The notes under the pieces: generated by a model
Told to the model about the DNA's origin: nothing
What the model saw: the letters and a program-made list of their open reading frames with translations, nothing else
Databases searched by the model: none
Made by a program: the position numbers and the translations under genes
Assembly: GCA_963693285.1 (NCBI GenBank)
Contig: OY848918.1
Span: forward strand, 21,525,484 to 21,589,483
Reading direction: 5' to 3'
DNA: 64,000 bases
Source of the DNA: Xestospongia muta
Taxonomy: Eukaryota; Porifera; Demospongiae; Haplosclerida; Petrosiidae
In this document: one piece after another, positions 9,466 to 21,479 of the stretch
Numbering within the stretch: the stretch's first letter is position 1
Layout: each line of letters begins with the position of its first letter

Positions 9466-10533
9466 ATGAAAAAGACTGTCATTTTTGCTATTTTTTGTGT
9501 GTTTGCTGTTAATGTTAGTCCAATTCGAGGTAGAAAGATAACTTTCTCAAGAATCGATGATATCAGTAGCCTCAAGATCTCATACAATTATAAGGAGTTA
9601 GAGAAGAATAGCATCGAGTACTATGAAAGTCTTCGTACGATTGCTGTAAACAGTGCTGGCTATGAGTTTGAAGGTACTCTTGAAGAAGTAATGGCACTTA
9701 AAGATAATGCTGACAGAGACCCACCAGCAGATCCAAACTTCTCAGAAGATCCAGCAAACCCTAATCCTTTTGATGAACAAAATTCAGAAATACTTCAAGA
9801 AGAAGAATGGAGAGATGCAACCAAAGTATACAATAGCGATCTCCTGAGTGACTTTGAAGGTGGCATGGAAAAACGTACTGTCATTTCTCCTGATGATCGC
9901 ATAAAAATATCTCCACCTAACCAATTTCCTTTCACTGCCATAGGAAGAATTGATATTGGCTGTACAGGAACATTTATTGAACGTAAAACCATCCTTACAG
10001 CTGGTCACTGTGTATACAATCCACACAGGAGGAGGTGGTTTCGTAAAAACAACTTTGGACGAAACAAGGATTGTCACCCTAACAATGGTATAAGATACAG
10101 ATGGCATTGGGCAGTCACATACAGAGGATGGGCTTACAGGGCTTTAGCAACACATGACATTGCCGTTATAACTGTATACGAAAGATCTCCGGTATATATT
10201 CAATTTGGGTATGATGAAAATTTGGCTAATCGTGACATTAGTATAGCTGGATATCCTGGAGACAAAAAAAATCCTAGCTACTGTTTATGGCAAGCGAATT
10301 GTAAAGTAGACATAGTGAAAGCAATGCAAATGAAATATACCTGTGATACAGATAAAGAGATGGGTGGAAGTGCAATCTATGCATTCAGCAATGTTTCAAA
10401 TTCTCTTGTTATTTGCGGCATTCATACATGTGGTTTTAGCCGAGGTGAACCAAAGATGAATCAAGGAGTTCGTATGACTTCATTTCACTATAGGAACCTC
10501 AAAAGGTGGTCTGTTATATATTATGGGGTGTGA
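9466..10533 (+). CDS. Secreted V8-like pseudoprotease (catalytic Ser replaced by Gly)
   Basis: This intact 355-residue precursor is the most divergent family member. It has a signal peptide (1-16), the GRKITFS pro-region, an acidic stretch without tandem repeats (84-135), a KR site at 136-137 and a protease domain starting TVISPDDRIKI. His181 (TAGHC) and Asp231 (THDIA) are kept. At the serine box other members read MSGSA, whereas this one reads MGGSA, so residue 300 is Gly (codon GGT at 10363-10365; AGT would be Ser). The frame is otherwise open with no decay, which favours a retained non-catalytic role, such as binding or inhibitor capture, over a pseudogene. Thr294 and the His in GIHTCG keep the pocket positions of V8 protease, and GYPGDK is kept. 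Function is inferred only; assembly error at one base would also explain it. Confidence 0.88.
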   Translation: MKKTVIFAIFCVFAVNVSPIRGRKITFSRIDDISSLKISYNYKELEKNSIEYYESLRTIAVNSAGYEFEGTLEEVMALKDNADRDPPADPNFSEDPANPNPFDEQNSEILQEEEWRDATKVYNSDLLSDFEGGMEKRTVISPDDRIKISPPNQFPFTAIGRIDIGCTGTFIERKTILTAGHCVYNPHRRRWFRKNNFGRNKDCHPNNGIRYRWHWAVTYRGWAYRALATHDIAVITVYERSPVYIQFGYDENLANRDISIAGYPGDKKNPSYCLWQANCKVDIVKAMQMKYTCDTDKEMGGSAIYAFSNVSNSLVICGIHTCGFSRGEPKMNQGVRMTSFHYRNLKRWSVIYYGV

Positions 10534-10619
10534 CAAGTTTTAATATAATTACATAGTTACTTTAAAATGTCATCACTACTTTTTCTAAAGTTTAAAGCTA
10601 GCAAGACAATTTTCTTTTA

Positions 10620-10757
10620 GTATTTCCTTTTTGCTCAAACACTTGTAGTGATTTTCAATAATTTTGTTTGAAATCAATAACAATTAGTATTTTATTTTTG
10701 CTCAAACACTTGTAGTGATTTTCAATAACTTTGTTTGAAATTAATAACATTTAAATT
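10620..10757. repeat. Two-copy 67-bp tandem repeat
   Basis: The block GCTCAAACACTTGTAGTG plus following TTTGTTTGAAAT occurs at 10633 and 10700, 67 bp apart, in the 3' flank of the pseudoprotease gene. Confidence 0.75.
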
Positions 10758-11839
10758 TACAAACATCCTCATAATATTAGTTCAGAAAATTGTAATAGTT
10801 ATTAAGTATTGATCAAATACTTTAATAGGACAAAGATTATATAAATAATTATATAGAGAGAGATTCACATTATCTCAGATGCCACTACATGCCAGGTCAT
10901 AAGAAAGCAACGACAATAGCTATCCAAAAATATCAACAAAATTAAAAATATACAAACTCTTACATAACTATTATATGCATATTCATGCAGTGGACAAATG
11001 AATACACTTTGAAGGCCATCAACATTCTAATTATATTTTTACTAAAACTAATATCTCAATGTTCTATAAATGATTTGTCTGTCAATGTTATTTTTTAACT
11101 ATAAGATTTTCTTTGTTGACAATCAAAACCTAATACCATAGTTACAAGCTTAACAATATTAAAAGTTTGAATAAACATTTATTTCTATTTCAGCTTAGGT
11201 GTGCCACTGTATATAACACTTAATTCATCATAATTAAACTTTTTGGTAATATACGCTGTTTCTGATTTCATTATCATTCATGAATCATTTTAATTTTAGT
11301 ATATGTGCTTGTTTGACTATATTTTTACATAATGTTGTTTGAAATGGGAAAAAAACATGTTTGATTCAAAATGTTTAAATAAATACTGTTGTAATATTTC
11401 TTATAGAATTATCTGTAAATTTAACATACAATTATAACACTATTATTTGAGGTAACTTGAAAAAAAATGACCATATAATAACAACTTATCAATGTCTGTT
11501 CATAATAAGTGTTTATAATAAATATTTTATGATAAATTAAATAGTTAAAGTGTACAAATCCACTATAATATTGACAGTGTTGAAACCAAAAACTGTTTAC
11601 CATGTAAAACATTGTTTTGATATACAATAAATGTGTCATGGTATTAAATACAAGTGTTTAAACATAATATAATGTCCATTATGCTATTATTAATTTATTA
11701 CATCTACTAAGTATGTACACAATATTCTGACATAGTATCAGGGTTCACTGTCTTATTTACTACAGTCTAATTACCTTATGATATTAATCTTATGATAATA
11801 TACATGAAATCATTATAACCATGTATTGATTATATCGCT
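10758..11839. other. AT-rich intergenic DNA, nothing identified
   Basis: I see no coding frame above background, no repeat shared with the rest of the window and no RNA gene. Confidence 0.4.
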
Positions 11840-12780
11840 GCCTATGCATGGAGTCATTGCGTTTTGTAACTTGCTTGATTCTTTACTATCAATCGCAATA
11901 GTATCATGTACTATGGAATATTGGTAATGTTCACATGATTTAGTAATCCTAAAGTTATTTTCTACAGAGAACAACATAAATCCAATTATTATAAATAATA
12001 CATATCTTTATTTATCAATGACTTTTAGTTCATTAATTCACTAAATACGTTATATATATGATACATTATGAAGAAATTGTTTTACACACACATAACTCAC
12101 TTGCTCAGGCTCACTCGACAAAAAATTCAATATTGGCCTTGTTTATGTATACAGTCTAATTATCTTATAATTATCAAGTGTGACAGTTCTAGGTATTCCC
12201 TTGCCATGTGATGAGGTGTGTCTATAACATTTGAAAAACAGTAATGGAGTCTATGGAGAAGAGTTTTACTTAAAGCAAAAAACAGACAAGGTGAGTTGTA
12301 ATCATAGATATTAAAGTCGTTAATGCTGTAATTTTTAGGTTTTTGGAAAGTAAAGTAGCAGTGTCCTTAAATTGGCTAAGTACAATATATACATACTGGC
12401 TCAATAATCTATTAGATACTAATCTAGACATTGACATTATACAAGTAATACAGATCAAAAGATCAGATATATTACTTGAATTGTAACATTTCCTTAACTT
12501 TGAATTTAATTTTCTTTTATTAAGTAATAAAAGTAATGATGATACACATGATATATGAATTTTTCACTTCATTGCCTATTGAAATCACTAAACTGCCCTA
12601 CTTTTATACCAGTGGTATGATAAACTTACAGTTACCCATTTTATTAAATATACTATTAGCAAAATTGTTACATTTATCAAGCAAGTGCCTTTCTAGACGT
12701 GATCATATTTTAGCCTGAGATAAAGGTTTTTAATGGTGTTTATTTACTAGACTTTCTTATGCCTCAACTAAATGAGATCT
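11840..12780. repeat. Duplication block 1, copy a
   Basis: The sequence is homologous in the same orientation to 22105-22930 and 29945-30730, and in its latter part to 43290-43740 and 52610-53090. Shared landmarks are GGAGTCATTGC, CTTGCTTGATTCTTTA, and TGTCCTTAAATTG. This copy lacks the palindromes found at 22.6 and 30.4 kb and so looks ancestral at that point. Confidence 0.75.
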
Positions 12781-13989
12781 ATATAAAGCCACGTTTCTGC
12801 TATTCTTCCTTAATAAGTAGCTAGAGGTTTAATTGAGTTAAGTTGAAATTATAATGTGATGACATCTTGTTTTATACATGATCTGCCTCTTTTACAAACT
12901 ATTAATTTCCTGTTATTGTAATATTAAAATCACTTAACAAAATTTATAGTTAAGATACTAGGAGGCCATAATTACAGAAAAAATGGATGAGAGGGAAGTG
13001 TGAAGTGCACACACAAATATATAAAATGCCTATTTTTCCCATGTTAGTCACATTACATTTTTAGACACATACTTCAGCAAGAACTACCAGAAATACTGAC
13101 TGTGTAGAGAGTGTTGGCTGAATTATAGCTTTGTGTAGGTTTATTCTGCTTTTGTATTGAATACTACTAATGAAATCATATTTAACCAGTGGCATGTATG
13201 AGACTTTTCCAGAAGCAAAAGCAGAACAAGTAGAAACTATGGTTATGTTCATAGCCCAGATACCTCTGATATAAGCGTTGAAACAATCTCCAGGCAATTA
13301 GTGGTGTGCATGTGTGTTTAACATGACTAGGTTGGCAAAAAGTAAAACTTTTGTGCTGAATTTCACTCTTCTCCTTTCTCCTTTTTGTGTAATTATAACC
13401 TCCTGTTTCTACATATTGCTATATCAAGAAGGAGCCACAACCATGTTTGCTTTTTTTCTTTTGTGGCTCTACCAGTTTATGACTATGATTAAAAAAATCA
13501 CTTTAAAAAAATCTTCTCATTTACTTCTTCTCGATCTCTACATAAGACATCCATTAAATAGCCTTATAAAAAAGTTCTATTTAAGATGAATCACTTAGAG
13601 CACAATATCACAGGAAATAGAAAGTGCATGTCACTATCAACATAATATAGTTTTATTTTATATTGTCTTTATTATATATATATCACTGAAAATATTGATT
13701 GGTTAATTTAATTAATATAGTGTCATTTAGATTGCATATGATATAAAGCACTACTGACAAGTGATATAATATCACACTGTTTTCATAACTAATATATAGG
13801 ATCGTCCTACTTACTACTTCCTTGTTCTTTCTAAGTAAACAGCTGTCACGTCTATAGTAATTAGTAATCACAACAGTTGTTATTGCTTTTGCAGTATTAA
13901 TTGTAGGCTTATATGAAAGCTATAAGTGATATGGAGTTATCTACCTCATCAGTGGTTTGTAAGTGTAGTATGTTATAAGATAAAGGTAG
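12781..13989. other. Intergenic DNA, nothing identified
   Basis: There are several short open frames with AT-driven composition (for example 13314-13589), but none has recognisable domain content, a promoter or a paralogue in the window. Confidence 0.35.
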
Positions 13990-16130
13990 CCCTAGTTATG
14001 TGAGTTTAGAGTACTTTTAGTGTGCCAACCAAACTCTTACAAGGGGATTTACAATGACTAATAGAGCCTCACTAATTGTAAAGACAATGACCAACAATTA
14101 CTTACACACTTTAGTGATTAAGCTGTAAGGTCTCTTGTTACATTACCTCTCATGTACAACAGAGTACATACAGACATAAATAAACATATGAAGGAGTATA
14201 TATGGATTCTCAGGATCTAGACATTACTAGTCAGAAGGTAAATGTAACATGATGACTATACAAATGAACTAAATGGTGATCATGGAAGAAACTAAGTTAT
14301 GTATTGTGTTTAGGCATTAGTCCTATTCTATAATACTTACTCTAACAACCTATGGTACCTATTAGCCTAACAGTATAGTATACCTACTTTAGTTCACTAC
14401 CTAGTGCTCTAAGTACATCAGTATATATATAGTTATTTGTGCCATATGTCAACAATAATATGTATGCATATATAATTGGCATTTATTTTGTTTATAGTAT
14501 ACTAATTTCTCATTTTACATATTATATTTTGCAATGTGACAAGCTTGACTATTTAGCTACAAAGTCTACCATAAATCGTACTTAAGAAATAATATTTCTC
14601 ACAACTACAATTACAAATGGTTATAAGAAGAAATGTCACTTAAAAACTCACTGAGATTTACTACATGTACATTGTGACATAAGTTAATATTCTTTATCTT
14701 AATAGTGTCTAATAACATAACCTTAACACTTGTAGTGAAAGTAGTATATAGTTAGTGAAACATAACATCTTGTTAGCTATCTCACTATATATGTGAGTTA
14801 ACACTTTTACTATTGGCATTATAAAATGGAGTGAAATGTAGATGATTAACCACTACTATCATAATTTCAAAGGAATAGATAGACCTAGTGATATGATTGT
14901 GGTAATGAACTCCCACACAAAGTTAGCCCTTGTTATGTGATTGTGGCAATGAACTCACACACAAAAGCAGCCCTAGTTATTACTTCTACTAACTAGCTCA
15001 TTTGTAATTTTCATAAGTTGATTGTTATCAGGTTCACAATGTAAACTACAAATCATTAGGTAAAAGTAACAAGTCTATCTTTACTGACAATGAAGTCACT
15101 CACAAAAGCAGCCCTACTTGTGTGGCTTCTACTAGTATGAATTCACAAACAGAATCCCTTCAAGATACTGATAGCTTAATAATAATTGTACAATCTCTAT
15201 ATTTTTAAATTATGGATTGCCCTACTAAAAATGGGAAATGTGGTCGTTTTGTGTTTCAAATTAGCTAGACTTAAGTAAAATTTGCTGTAAAGTTTCAACA
15301 TTATGACGTTTATAAAATCACTTTAGTTTAGATATTGACATAGTTATTTAGAATACCTAAGAATTCTTAAAACTAAAATTAAATTAAAAGCAATTCATGT
15401 TTACATGGAGTAATATATCTATCTTGTATAATGCTTGCTTGGTTCAAGATAAAATTAGGAATAACTGCTAATGAGGAAATATGGTATATTAAATAAATAG
15501 TGATACAAGAAAAAAGAAGCCTCTGTTAAGGCAATTAATACTATCAGAATATTAATAGGGTAATTACTATAGCATATCTAATGGTAGTATAATAGCATAG
15601 GCACCACTACCACCTGTTACACCAGCTATATCACATGGAAATTTCATCATATAGTAGCAAAATATACAGCAACAATAGTATCATGACTAAATTAAGTTAA
15701 TTCCAATTAATGGATGTAGATACTACAAACACAGGTGTATAATTTGATAAAGAAGCCTGGCTGTGGTATACTAGTTCTAGTAAGGGATATTACTCTAGAC
15801 ACCTGATTATATTATTAATTTATGGGCATTATAGTTTTTATAGAAGCCTACAATAGATATTGAGGTTTTATTACTAATTTTATTTTAGGGTCATCCTTGT
15901 ATATACTATGGGGAGACACTATGTCTAGGCATTGAAACATTAGCTTTCCTGAATTGATAGTAAGTTGACTTAAGACATCCTCATTAACTAACTAGAGACT
16001 TATCAAATTATATGATTATATGGTATGGTGATATAATACAGTAAATAACAAAGATAATGTAAAACCACATTATGTTGACACATACTTTCTAGTTCCTGTG
16101 ACATTGTACCCTAAGTGATATTCACCATTA
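13990..16130. repeat. Duplication block 2, inverted copy
   Basis: This is the reverse complement of blocks at 23400-25010, 31250-32860, 34980-35690 (part) and 53580-54970. A landmark is the ACTTTGTAGCTAAATAG / AAGCTTG segment seen inverted near 14550. No intact gene. A 60-bp protease relic lies inside (15591-15650). Confidence 0.7.
15591..15650 (-). pseudogene. 60-bp relic of a group-B protease serine-box region
   Basis: On the minus strand this reads KFPCDIAGVTGGSGAY, matching KFPCDIAGGTSGSGAY of the group-B genes, then diverges to a stop. Homology ends abruptly on both sides. The catalytic Ser codon is GGT (Gly), the same change as in the 9.5-kb gene. Confidence 0.75.
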
Positions 16131-16618
16131 ATAAAATCCTTTTAAATTGTCATTTAATGATATCTTACGTAGAGAAGAAGTAAATGGCATGTTTGTAAGT
16201 GTATATGAAAGTAGGCCTAATTATGTTAGCTCATTTTTTGTTTAGTGAACCAATTTAACTCTTACAAGGGAATTATGGCTCTTACTGAATGCATTTGGTT
16301 TTTAAGATCTACCTTTAAATACATTGCTATAGTGCGGGAGACCTGACATTGAACATCATACAAGAATTGATAATACCTGAAGAATTAAGATAGCTTTAAT
16401 ATACAAGCCCTCAGTTGATATGACCTAATACGTTTTAAGTGTGTATGGCAATATTGTTAGAACTCATTGCATGTGCTATATATAGTAGTCTACCCATCAT
16501 AAAGAAGGAAGGAGTGTGGAACTAGCTACACAGTACAGTATCAGAGAAAAAAACACTCTATGAAGTAAACTCTAATCATAGCTATAATAGTGGTAATTGT
16601 AATCATAATTGTCAATGA

Positions 16619-16758
16619 GCTGACTACTGTGGTTAGTCTCTCTTTATTATCTTAAAAATAAAGTTGCACTTCCTACTTCTGAGGCTAAGCTGACTACTGT
16701 GGTTAGTCTCTCTTTATTATCTTAAAAATAAAGTTGCATTTCCTACTTCTGAGGCTAA
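16619..16758. repeat. Two-copy 70-bp tandem repeat inside a MITE-family copy
   Basis: A 70-bp unit starting GCTGACTACTGTGG and ending CTTCTGAGGCTAA is repeated at 16619 and 16689 with one base difference. It is related to the MITE-like family whose ends are seen at 8223-8468. Confidence 0.8.
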
Positions 16759-17332
16759 GTTACTACAAGTAAATAAAAATATTTCTAAACAAATGAAGTA
16801 AATGTACATATAGGTAATATCAGTTCAGTACAAAGAATGCAAACAAGATAGTAATTGCATCATCATTACATAATAGCACAGGCATAGGATGCAGCAATAA
16901 ATTACTGATATAATTCAAGTGATTTAGATAGTTGGTAGCATCCAAATACATAGTATTGCACGAAGCAAAAAGATTTTATGACCTTATGAAGTTAGCTCTA
17001 ATCATGTTCACATCACATCTAACTATATTCATTATTGTCAAGTACTTAAGCTCCAGGTATGAATTGTTGTGGTTTTTGTCCCGTTGTAAGCTTTAAAGTG
17101 AAAGTTGCACTTCATCCTTAAGAGGCTAAGTTACTCAAATCCACTAAATGTAGTCATTAAGCAACAATACTTTTAAAATGAATTTTAACAACTTTTTTTT
17201 AAATGAAATGAGAAACTACCACTATATTAAACTGCACTACCAAATAAAATCATTGTACAACAACATATATAGTATTATTGTCATACAATAGGCCTAAACA
17301 GGTTCAGACTGAATGATGGAGTATCTGTTTAT

Positions 17333-18496
17333 CTAACTGCCTCCATACGTACGGATCCAACTTTGCAATTTGTTAAAATGTGATGAGGTAATACGGGTGG
17401 CTCGGTTATGAGTAGAATAACCATAAGCGTGAACACCATAGATGATACGACGTCCACTACGGAAATAAACGTAGACAGCACTACCACTCATTCCACCAGC
17501 TGTATCACAAAGGTAACGATACTGTCTGCCATAATTAACATGGTAAACGTATTTGCAATTTGAGTGCCACATACATCTTCCTGCTTTGTCACCTGGGTAA
17601 CCATTGATATTGATGTACCAACTTGATGGGAAGTATGAGCGGTATCCAAAAGCCATCCAGTTGCCATATCTATAATATGTGGTGATTATTGCAATATCGT
17701 AGTGTTGATAACGGTGACGATACCATCCCCAATAGGTGACAGCTCTTTTCCATTTGTAGTAATATCCGTTGTTTGGATTGCAATTCTTTGCACGGCGAAA
17801 ATTAAGGTACTTGTACCAGCCACTTGGACGGTTGTTACCTCTATGTACACAGTGACCAGCTGTAAGGATGGTCTTGCCACGAACGAATGTCCCAGTGCAG
17901 CCAATATCAATTCGTCCCATTGTCCTCCAGGGATATCTTGCAAGATAATAGGCACTAACCTTAATACGACTGTCATGTCCAAAGACACGGCGCTTTTCCT
18001 TAGTTTCCTCCAGAACATCTTCTACAGCAGTCAAGAGATTATCAGAGTCTTCGCTGTTGTCATCATTTTCACCAGGTATTGTTGGTACCTCATCATTCTC
18101 ACCAGGTATTGTTGGTACCTCATCATTTTCATCAGGTGTATCAGCACCTTCGTTGAGGTCTTTTAAATTGATAGGATTATGTGGACTTTCAAAAAAACGA
18201 GTAGCACCACCTGGAGTTGATGGATCATCTTTACTTTCCTCTGTTTCCTGAGACATTTCTTCCATCACTTCTTTTAAAGTTCCCATTGTCTCATATCCAT
18301 CACTAGTAACAGACACCCATCTTTTAGCTTGAAGATCTTCTTCACTACCTTCTTTTGGGTTCTCTTTGTTGTATTTCACCTCTTCATTTGAAATATCGGT
18401 GATGGTTGAGAAAGTAATCTTTCTTCCTTTAGGTGAATCTTCTGCATAGACAGCTAGCATGCAAAAGCATGCAATGAGAAGTAGAGCTTTCTGCAT
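17333..18496 (-). CDS. Secreted V8-like serine protease zymogen, group A
   Basis: This intronless precursor has 387 residues, counting from the methionine at 18496; an in-frame upstream Met at 18586 lies upstream of the TATA box and cannot be in the transcript. It has a signal peptide (1-18), the GRKITFSTI pro-region, an acidic region with 10-residue repeats ENDEVPTIPG (122-145), a KEKRR site ending at 170 and a mature start VFGHDSRI. The catalytic triad is His215, Asp267 and Ser337 (GGMSGSA). Thr331 and the His in YGVHAYG sit where V8 protease has its Glu-binding Thr and His, so Glu preference is inferred. GYPGDK is intact, and paired Cys flank the active His loop. Its close paralogue is at 27.6 kb, with homologous promoter and 3' region. 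Confidence 0.9.
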   Translation of the reverse strand: MQKALLLIACFCMLAVYAEDSPKGRKITFSTITDISNEEVKYNKENPKEGSEEDLQAKRWVSVTSDGYETMGTLKEVMEEMSQETEESKDDPSTPGGATRFFESPHNPINLKDLNEGADTPDENDEVPTIPGENDEVPTIPGENDDNSEDSDNLLTAVEDVLEETKEKRRVFGHDSRIKVSAYYLARYPWRTMGRIDIGCTGTFVRGKTILTAGHCVHRGNNRPSGWYKYLNFRRAKNCNPNNGYYYKWKRAVTYWGWYRHRYQHYDIAIITTYYRYGNWMAFGYRSYFPSSWYININGYPGDKAGRCMWHSNCKYVYHVNYGRQYRYLCDTAGGMSGSAVYVYFRSGRRIIYGVHAYGYSTHNRATRITSSHFNKLQSWIRTYGGS

Positions 18497-18570
18497 TGCG
18501 AATTGACAACAAGAGATGTAGACAAGATTGGCTAGCTCAAGTAGTCTAAAACTCCTCAGGTTGCATTCCC

Positions 18571-18578
18571 TTTTATAG
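18571..18578 (-). promoter_or_regulatory. TATA box of the 17.3-kb protease gene
   Basis: CTATAAAA on the minus strand, 74 bp upstream of the chosen ATG and followed by GGGAATGCAACC. The same context precedes the 27.6-kb gene. It differs from the group-B promoters and lacks the AP-1-like heptamer. Confidence 0.75.
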
Positions 18579-18599
18579 GCCATCAACTGGTCATGTCGA

Positions 18600-20321
18600 T
18601 AGCTTTTTTATTAGATTATACATTAACGAAATTAGAGAGGTTTCGCAGTTGTGGTTTCTGTTACTAATTGCCTGAAGGCTCTTGGAGAAGATCCGTCACC
18701 AGCCGGTTATAAAAATTAAAATTAATAAAGGCGCGCAATTTTCAAATTTTAATTTTGGAAATACGGATATCGTATTTCATAAAAATTACGAAACAATAAT
18801 TGTTAAATATTTACAAATTAAGCATCTTTAACGAATGTGCGACAACGCTAGACTAACCCAGAAAACGGAATACAAATGTATGTTATGACACTGACTTCTT
18901 TGCAAGAATTAGCAGCAGATATTTCTGTGAGTTGATTGTATGTGAAGAGGAGGAGGAGAGTTTAGATGTGGAGGAGGTGGCAAAGATGGAAAGGTTTGTT
19001 AAGATGAGGAAGAGAAAGGTGTGGTATCAATTCTCTTGAAACTACTTCAATATGACTAGTCCATGTAGGTGAATGAGGAACGTTTGGTTTTATGGGAGGA
19101 GAAATAGGAAGGAGGAAGCAACATGAGTGAAATAGGTTAAGTTACTGTGGCAACAATAAGGTAAGCAAGTATAACATAGTCACAATTCTGGTGTAATACA
19201 TTATGCACGTTGATGAGTTTTAGTATGAAGGTGTGATAATATACAAAGATGACAATTTTAAATATATCTCTACACACCTCAATGATAGTTGTTTACTGTA
19301 ACACATTGACTAATCCAACTCCATCAAGATGAATAGTACTCAATGCTGACAGCCATATCAATGCACAGATGTCATAGTTTAAATGCTATGTAGTACTATA
19401 AATAAATCACAGGAAATATTCTATTTCCTTACATCTAAACACCACATAGTTACATGATTTTACCACATAGTGCTTGGCCACCTGATCGTATTCTATGCTT
19501 TCACTACTATAGAAATGGCTAGATAATCAGGCTTATAAGGAATCTAGAGAAACTATTGTGTCTATTGTTTTCTCTATGGTGGGCATGGTGGTTAATATAC
19601 TGATGGTATGTGTGTGCGCTTGCTTCTCTCATGTTTTCAGACCTGCAATCAAGAACGTTACTGTATTGAGAACTATATGAGACAGTTGGAAAGCCAAGGT
19701 ACATATTATCTTAAATAGCCAAAACTGAGGCATAAGTTACTTAAATTAACGTTTCTATTAGTCTACAACTATAACAAATGTACTATTAACATAATAATGT
19801 AATAATAATGGATAATGATGGTGTGATAGAGATTATAATGTATGACATTAATTTAGTTCTGTGGTTTCCTGTAAGTTAATTTACTTTTAGTGTGCTATTT
19901 GTATTTATGATCAGTGTCTATGCAACTGTGAAAGATATCTTGACTAACATAAATCTAAGATATAACAGTGATGACATTGATAAATATATACATGTAAATT
20001 ATTTAGCTTATTAATACTTTAAATTGCCATGTCTACATCTATCTACTGTTAGTGAAGTATAGCTGAGTTGGTTTTTCCAGAGAGTCATTCAAATATAAAT
20101 CCCAAGTATTAAGTATTATATATAATCAACCACAAATCTAGAACAATATTGAAAGAAAGAGACTTACAACTTATGGGATGACAAAGAAACTAATCTCAGT
20201 GCAATTAAAGAAAACGATTTATAATTGGGATGAATTTGTGAAGAGGTAAATATTATCAGATATACAATAAAAAAGAAAGTTAGTTAATAACAATAAACAA
20301 ATCAGTTTATAATACTCTCAG
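18600..20321. other. Intergenic DNA upstream of a protease gene
   Basis: The first ~350 bp resembles the upstream flank at 28880-29130. Around 18940-19040 a purine-rich stretch can be read as a Glu-rich peptide ending KMRKRKVWYQFS before a stop; no family is recognisable. I see nothing else. Confidence 0.35.
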
Positions 20322-20459
20322 AATTCGGTAATTATTGTGGGGGCGGGACCAGCAGGGATAGCAGCTGCTCATCATCTTGACAACTTTGGATATCAGGTAA
20401 GTCATGTGACTATCTTGTGATTGTCATGTGATATGTCACGTTAGGTCACTCTGTTAGAA
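20322..20459 (+). pseudogene. Exon fragment of a flavin amine oxidase-like gene
   Basis: A 75-bp exon (20322-20396) follows a CTCTCAG acceptor and encodes an FAD-binding beta-alpha-beta start with VIIVGAGPAGIAAAHHL. It ends at a consensus GTAAGT donor. The next exon resumes after a 48-bp intron (20397-20444) with VTLLE, the expected next strand of the dinucleotide fold. The reading then leaves the family, and stops follow within 20 codons. The pattern GAGPAG plus VTLLE fits the flavin-containing monoamine oxidase/LSD1-like family. No other exons were found nearby, so it is probably a broken copy. Confidence 0.6.
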
Positions 20460-21479
20460 GACTTACACAACATCTTTACTTTATATGTCATCAAGAAATC
20501 TATGAAGAATGAAACCTAACACTTCTAGGACATGAACAAGCTGACAAGACAGGACAAGAACTACAAAGACATTTAAAAGGACCAATTTATATATATTCAT
20601 CTAATTTATATCAATGGCAAGACAAACTACTGAAATACTGACTAACAACTTGACACAAGACATTATAATAACATACAATATGTAACAAGAAGTTGGACTC
20701 ATTAGGATTGACAGATCATTAACAAGAGACAAACACCAATCTTTTAGTAAGTTATGCATTAATGTACTAATATTTGTGTTGTCATTGCTTACAGAGTAAG
20801 AGACACTACCAACAGGCCAAGGACACTTACAACTTTTTAACAACACTGAACAGAGACCATGTCTGGTTCTTGACAGTCATAACTGAATTGTATATATGTC
20901 ATGGCAATATAATTTAGTACTTGATTTCGTGGTATGTTGTTTTATTCATAAACCACTTCAGTATCTCTTTATACGTAGATTACTAGGTATGTCTTTTATT
21001 AAATGAGAACATGAATATAAACAATATAAACACTGTGGCATTTCTTACTTTCAAATTCAATCAGACAATATACAACAGCTTTATTATAATTCCATATATC
21101 AGTGAAAATATTTTATTCATTGATTATTATATGTAGTCATGTGATAAGTAAAACATACACTTATAATGTATATTATTGATTATAAGGATGGTACTTCAAT
21201 CTACTGATCCAGACAAAGTACACCTGGATTTATAACAAGTTAGTGTGATGGAGATATCTGATGGTAGGTATTGGATATAACATCACCTACAACACAATAA
21301 AGAGGTTGGTTGTACACAAAAAACAACTAAAATGCTTTTGGATCATATTTGGTTTACTAGTCCAAGAATTCAAGTCAACTAGTCCTTTTTGAGTTTGGCA
21401 GCAAAATAATGGCGACCTATAAATTTGTCATAATTTTCTTTATGCTAATGTTCATTTTGTAATTATTATCTATGTTACT

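Noticed and set aside
13314..13589. 91-codon hydrophobic frame
   Set aside because: T-rich composition gives Leu/Phe runs; no promoter, family or duplicate supports a gene.
18497..18586. N-terminal extensions of protease frames (also 28749-28874, 41037-41129, 60513-60650)
   Set aside because: Each extension runs across the TATA box, while the internal Met directly begins a good signal peptide, so the extension is not transcribed.
18940..19040. Glu-rich short frame ending in a basic stretch
   Set aside because: Purine-rich low complexity, no splice sites or homologous copy; kept only as a remark in the intergenic entry.
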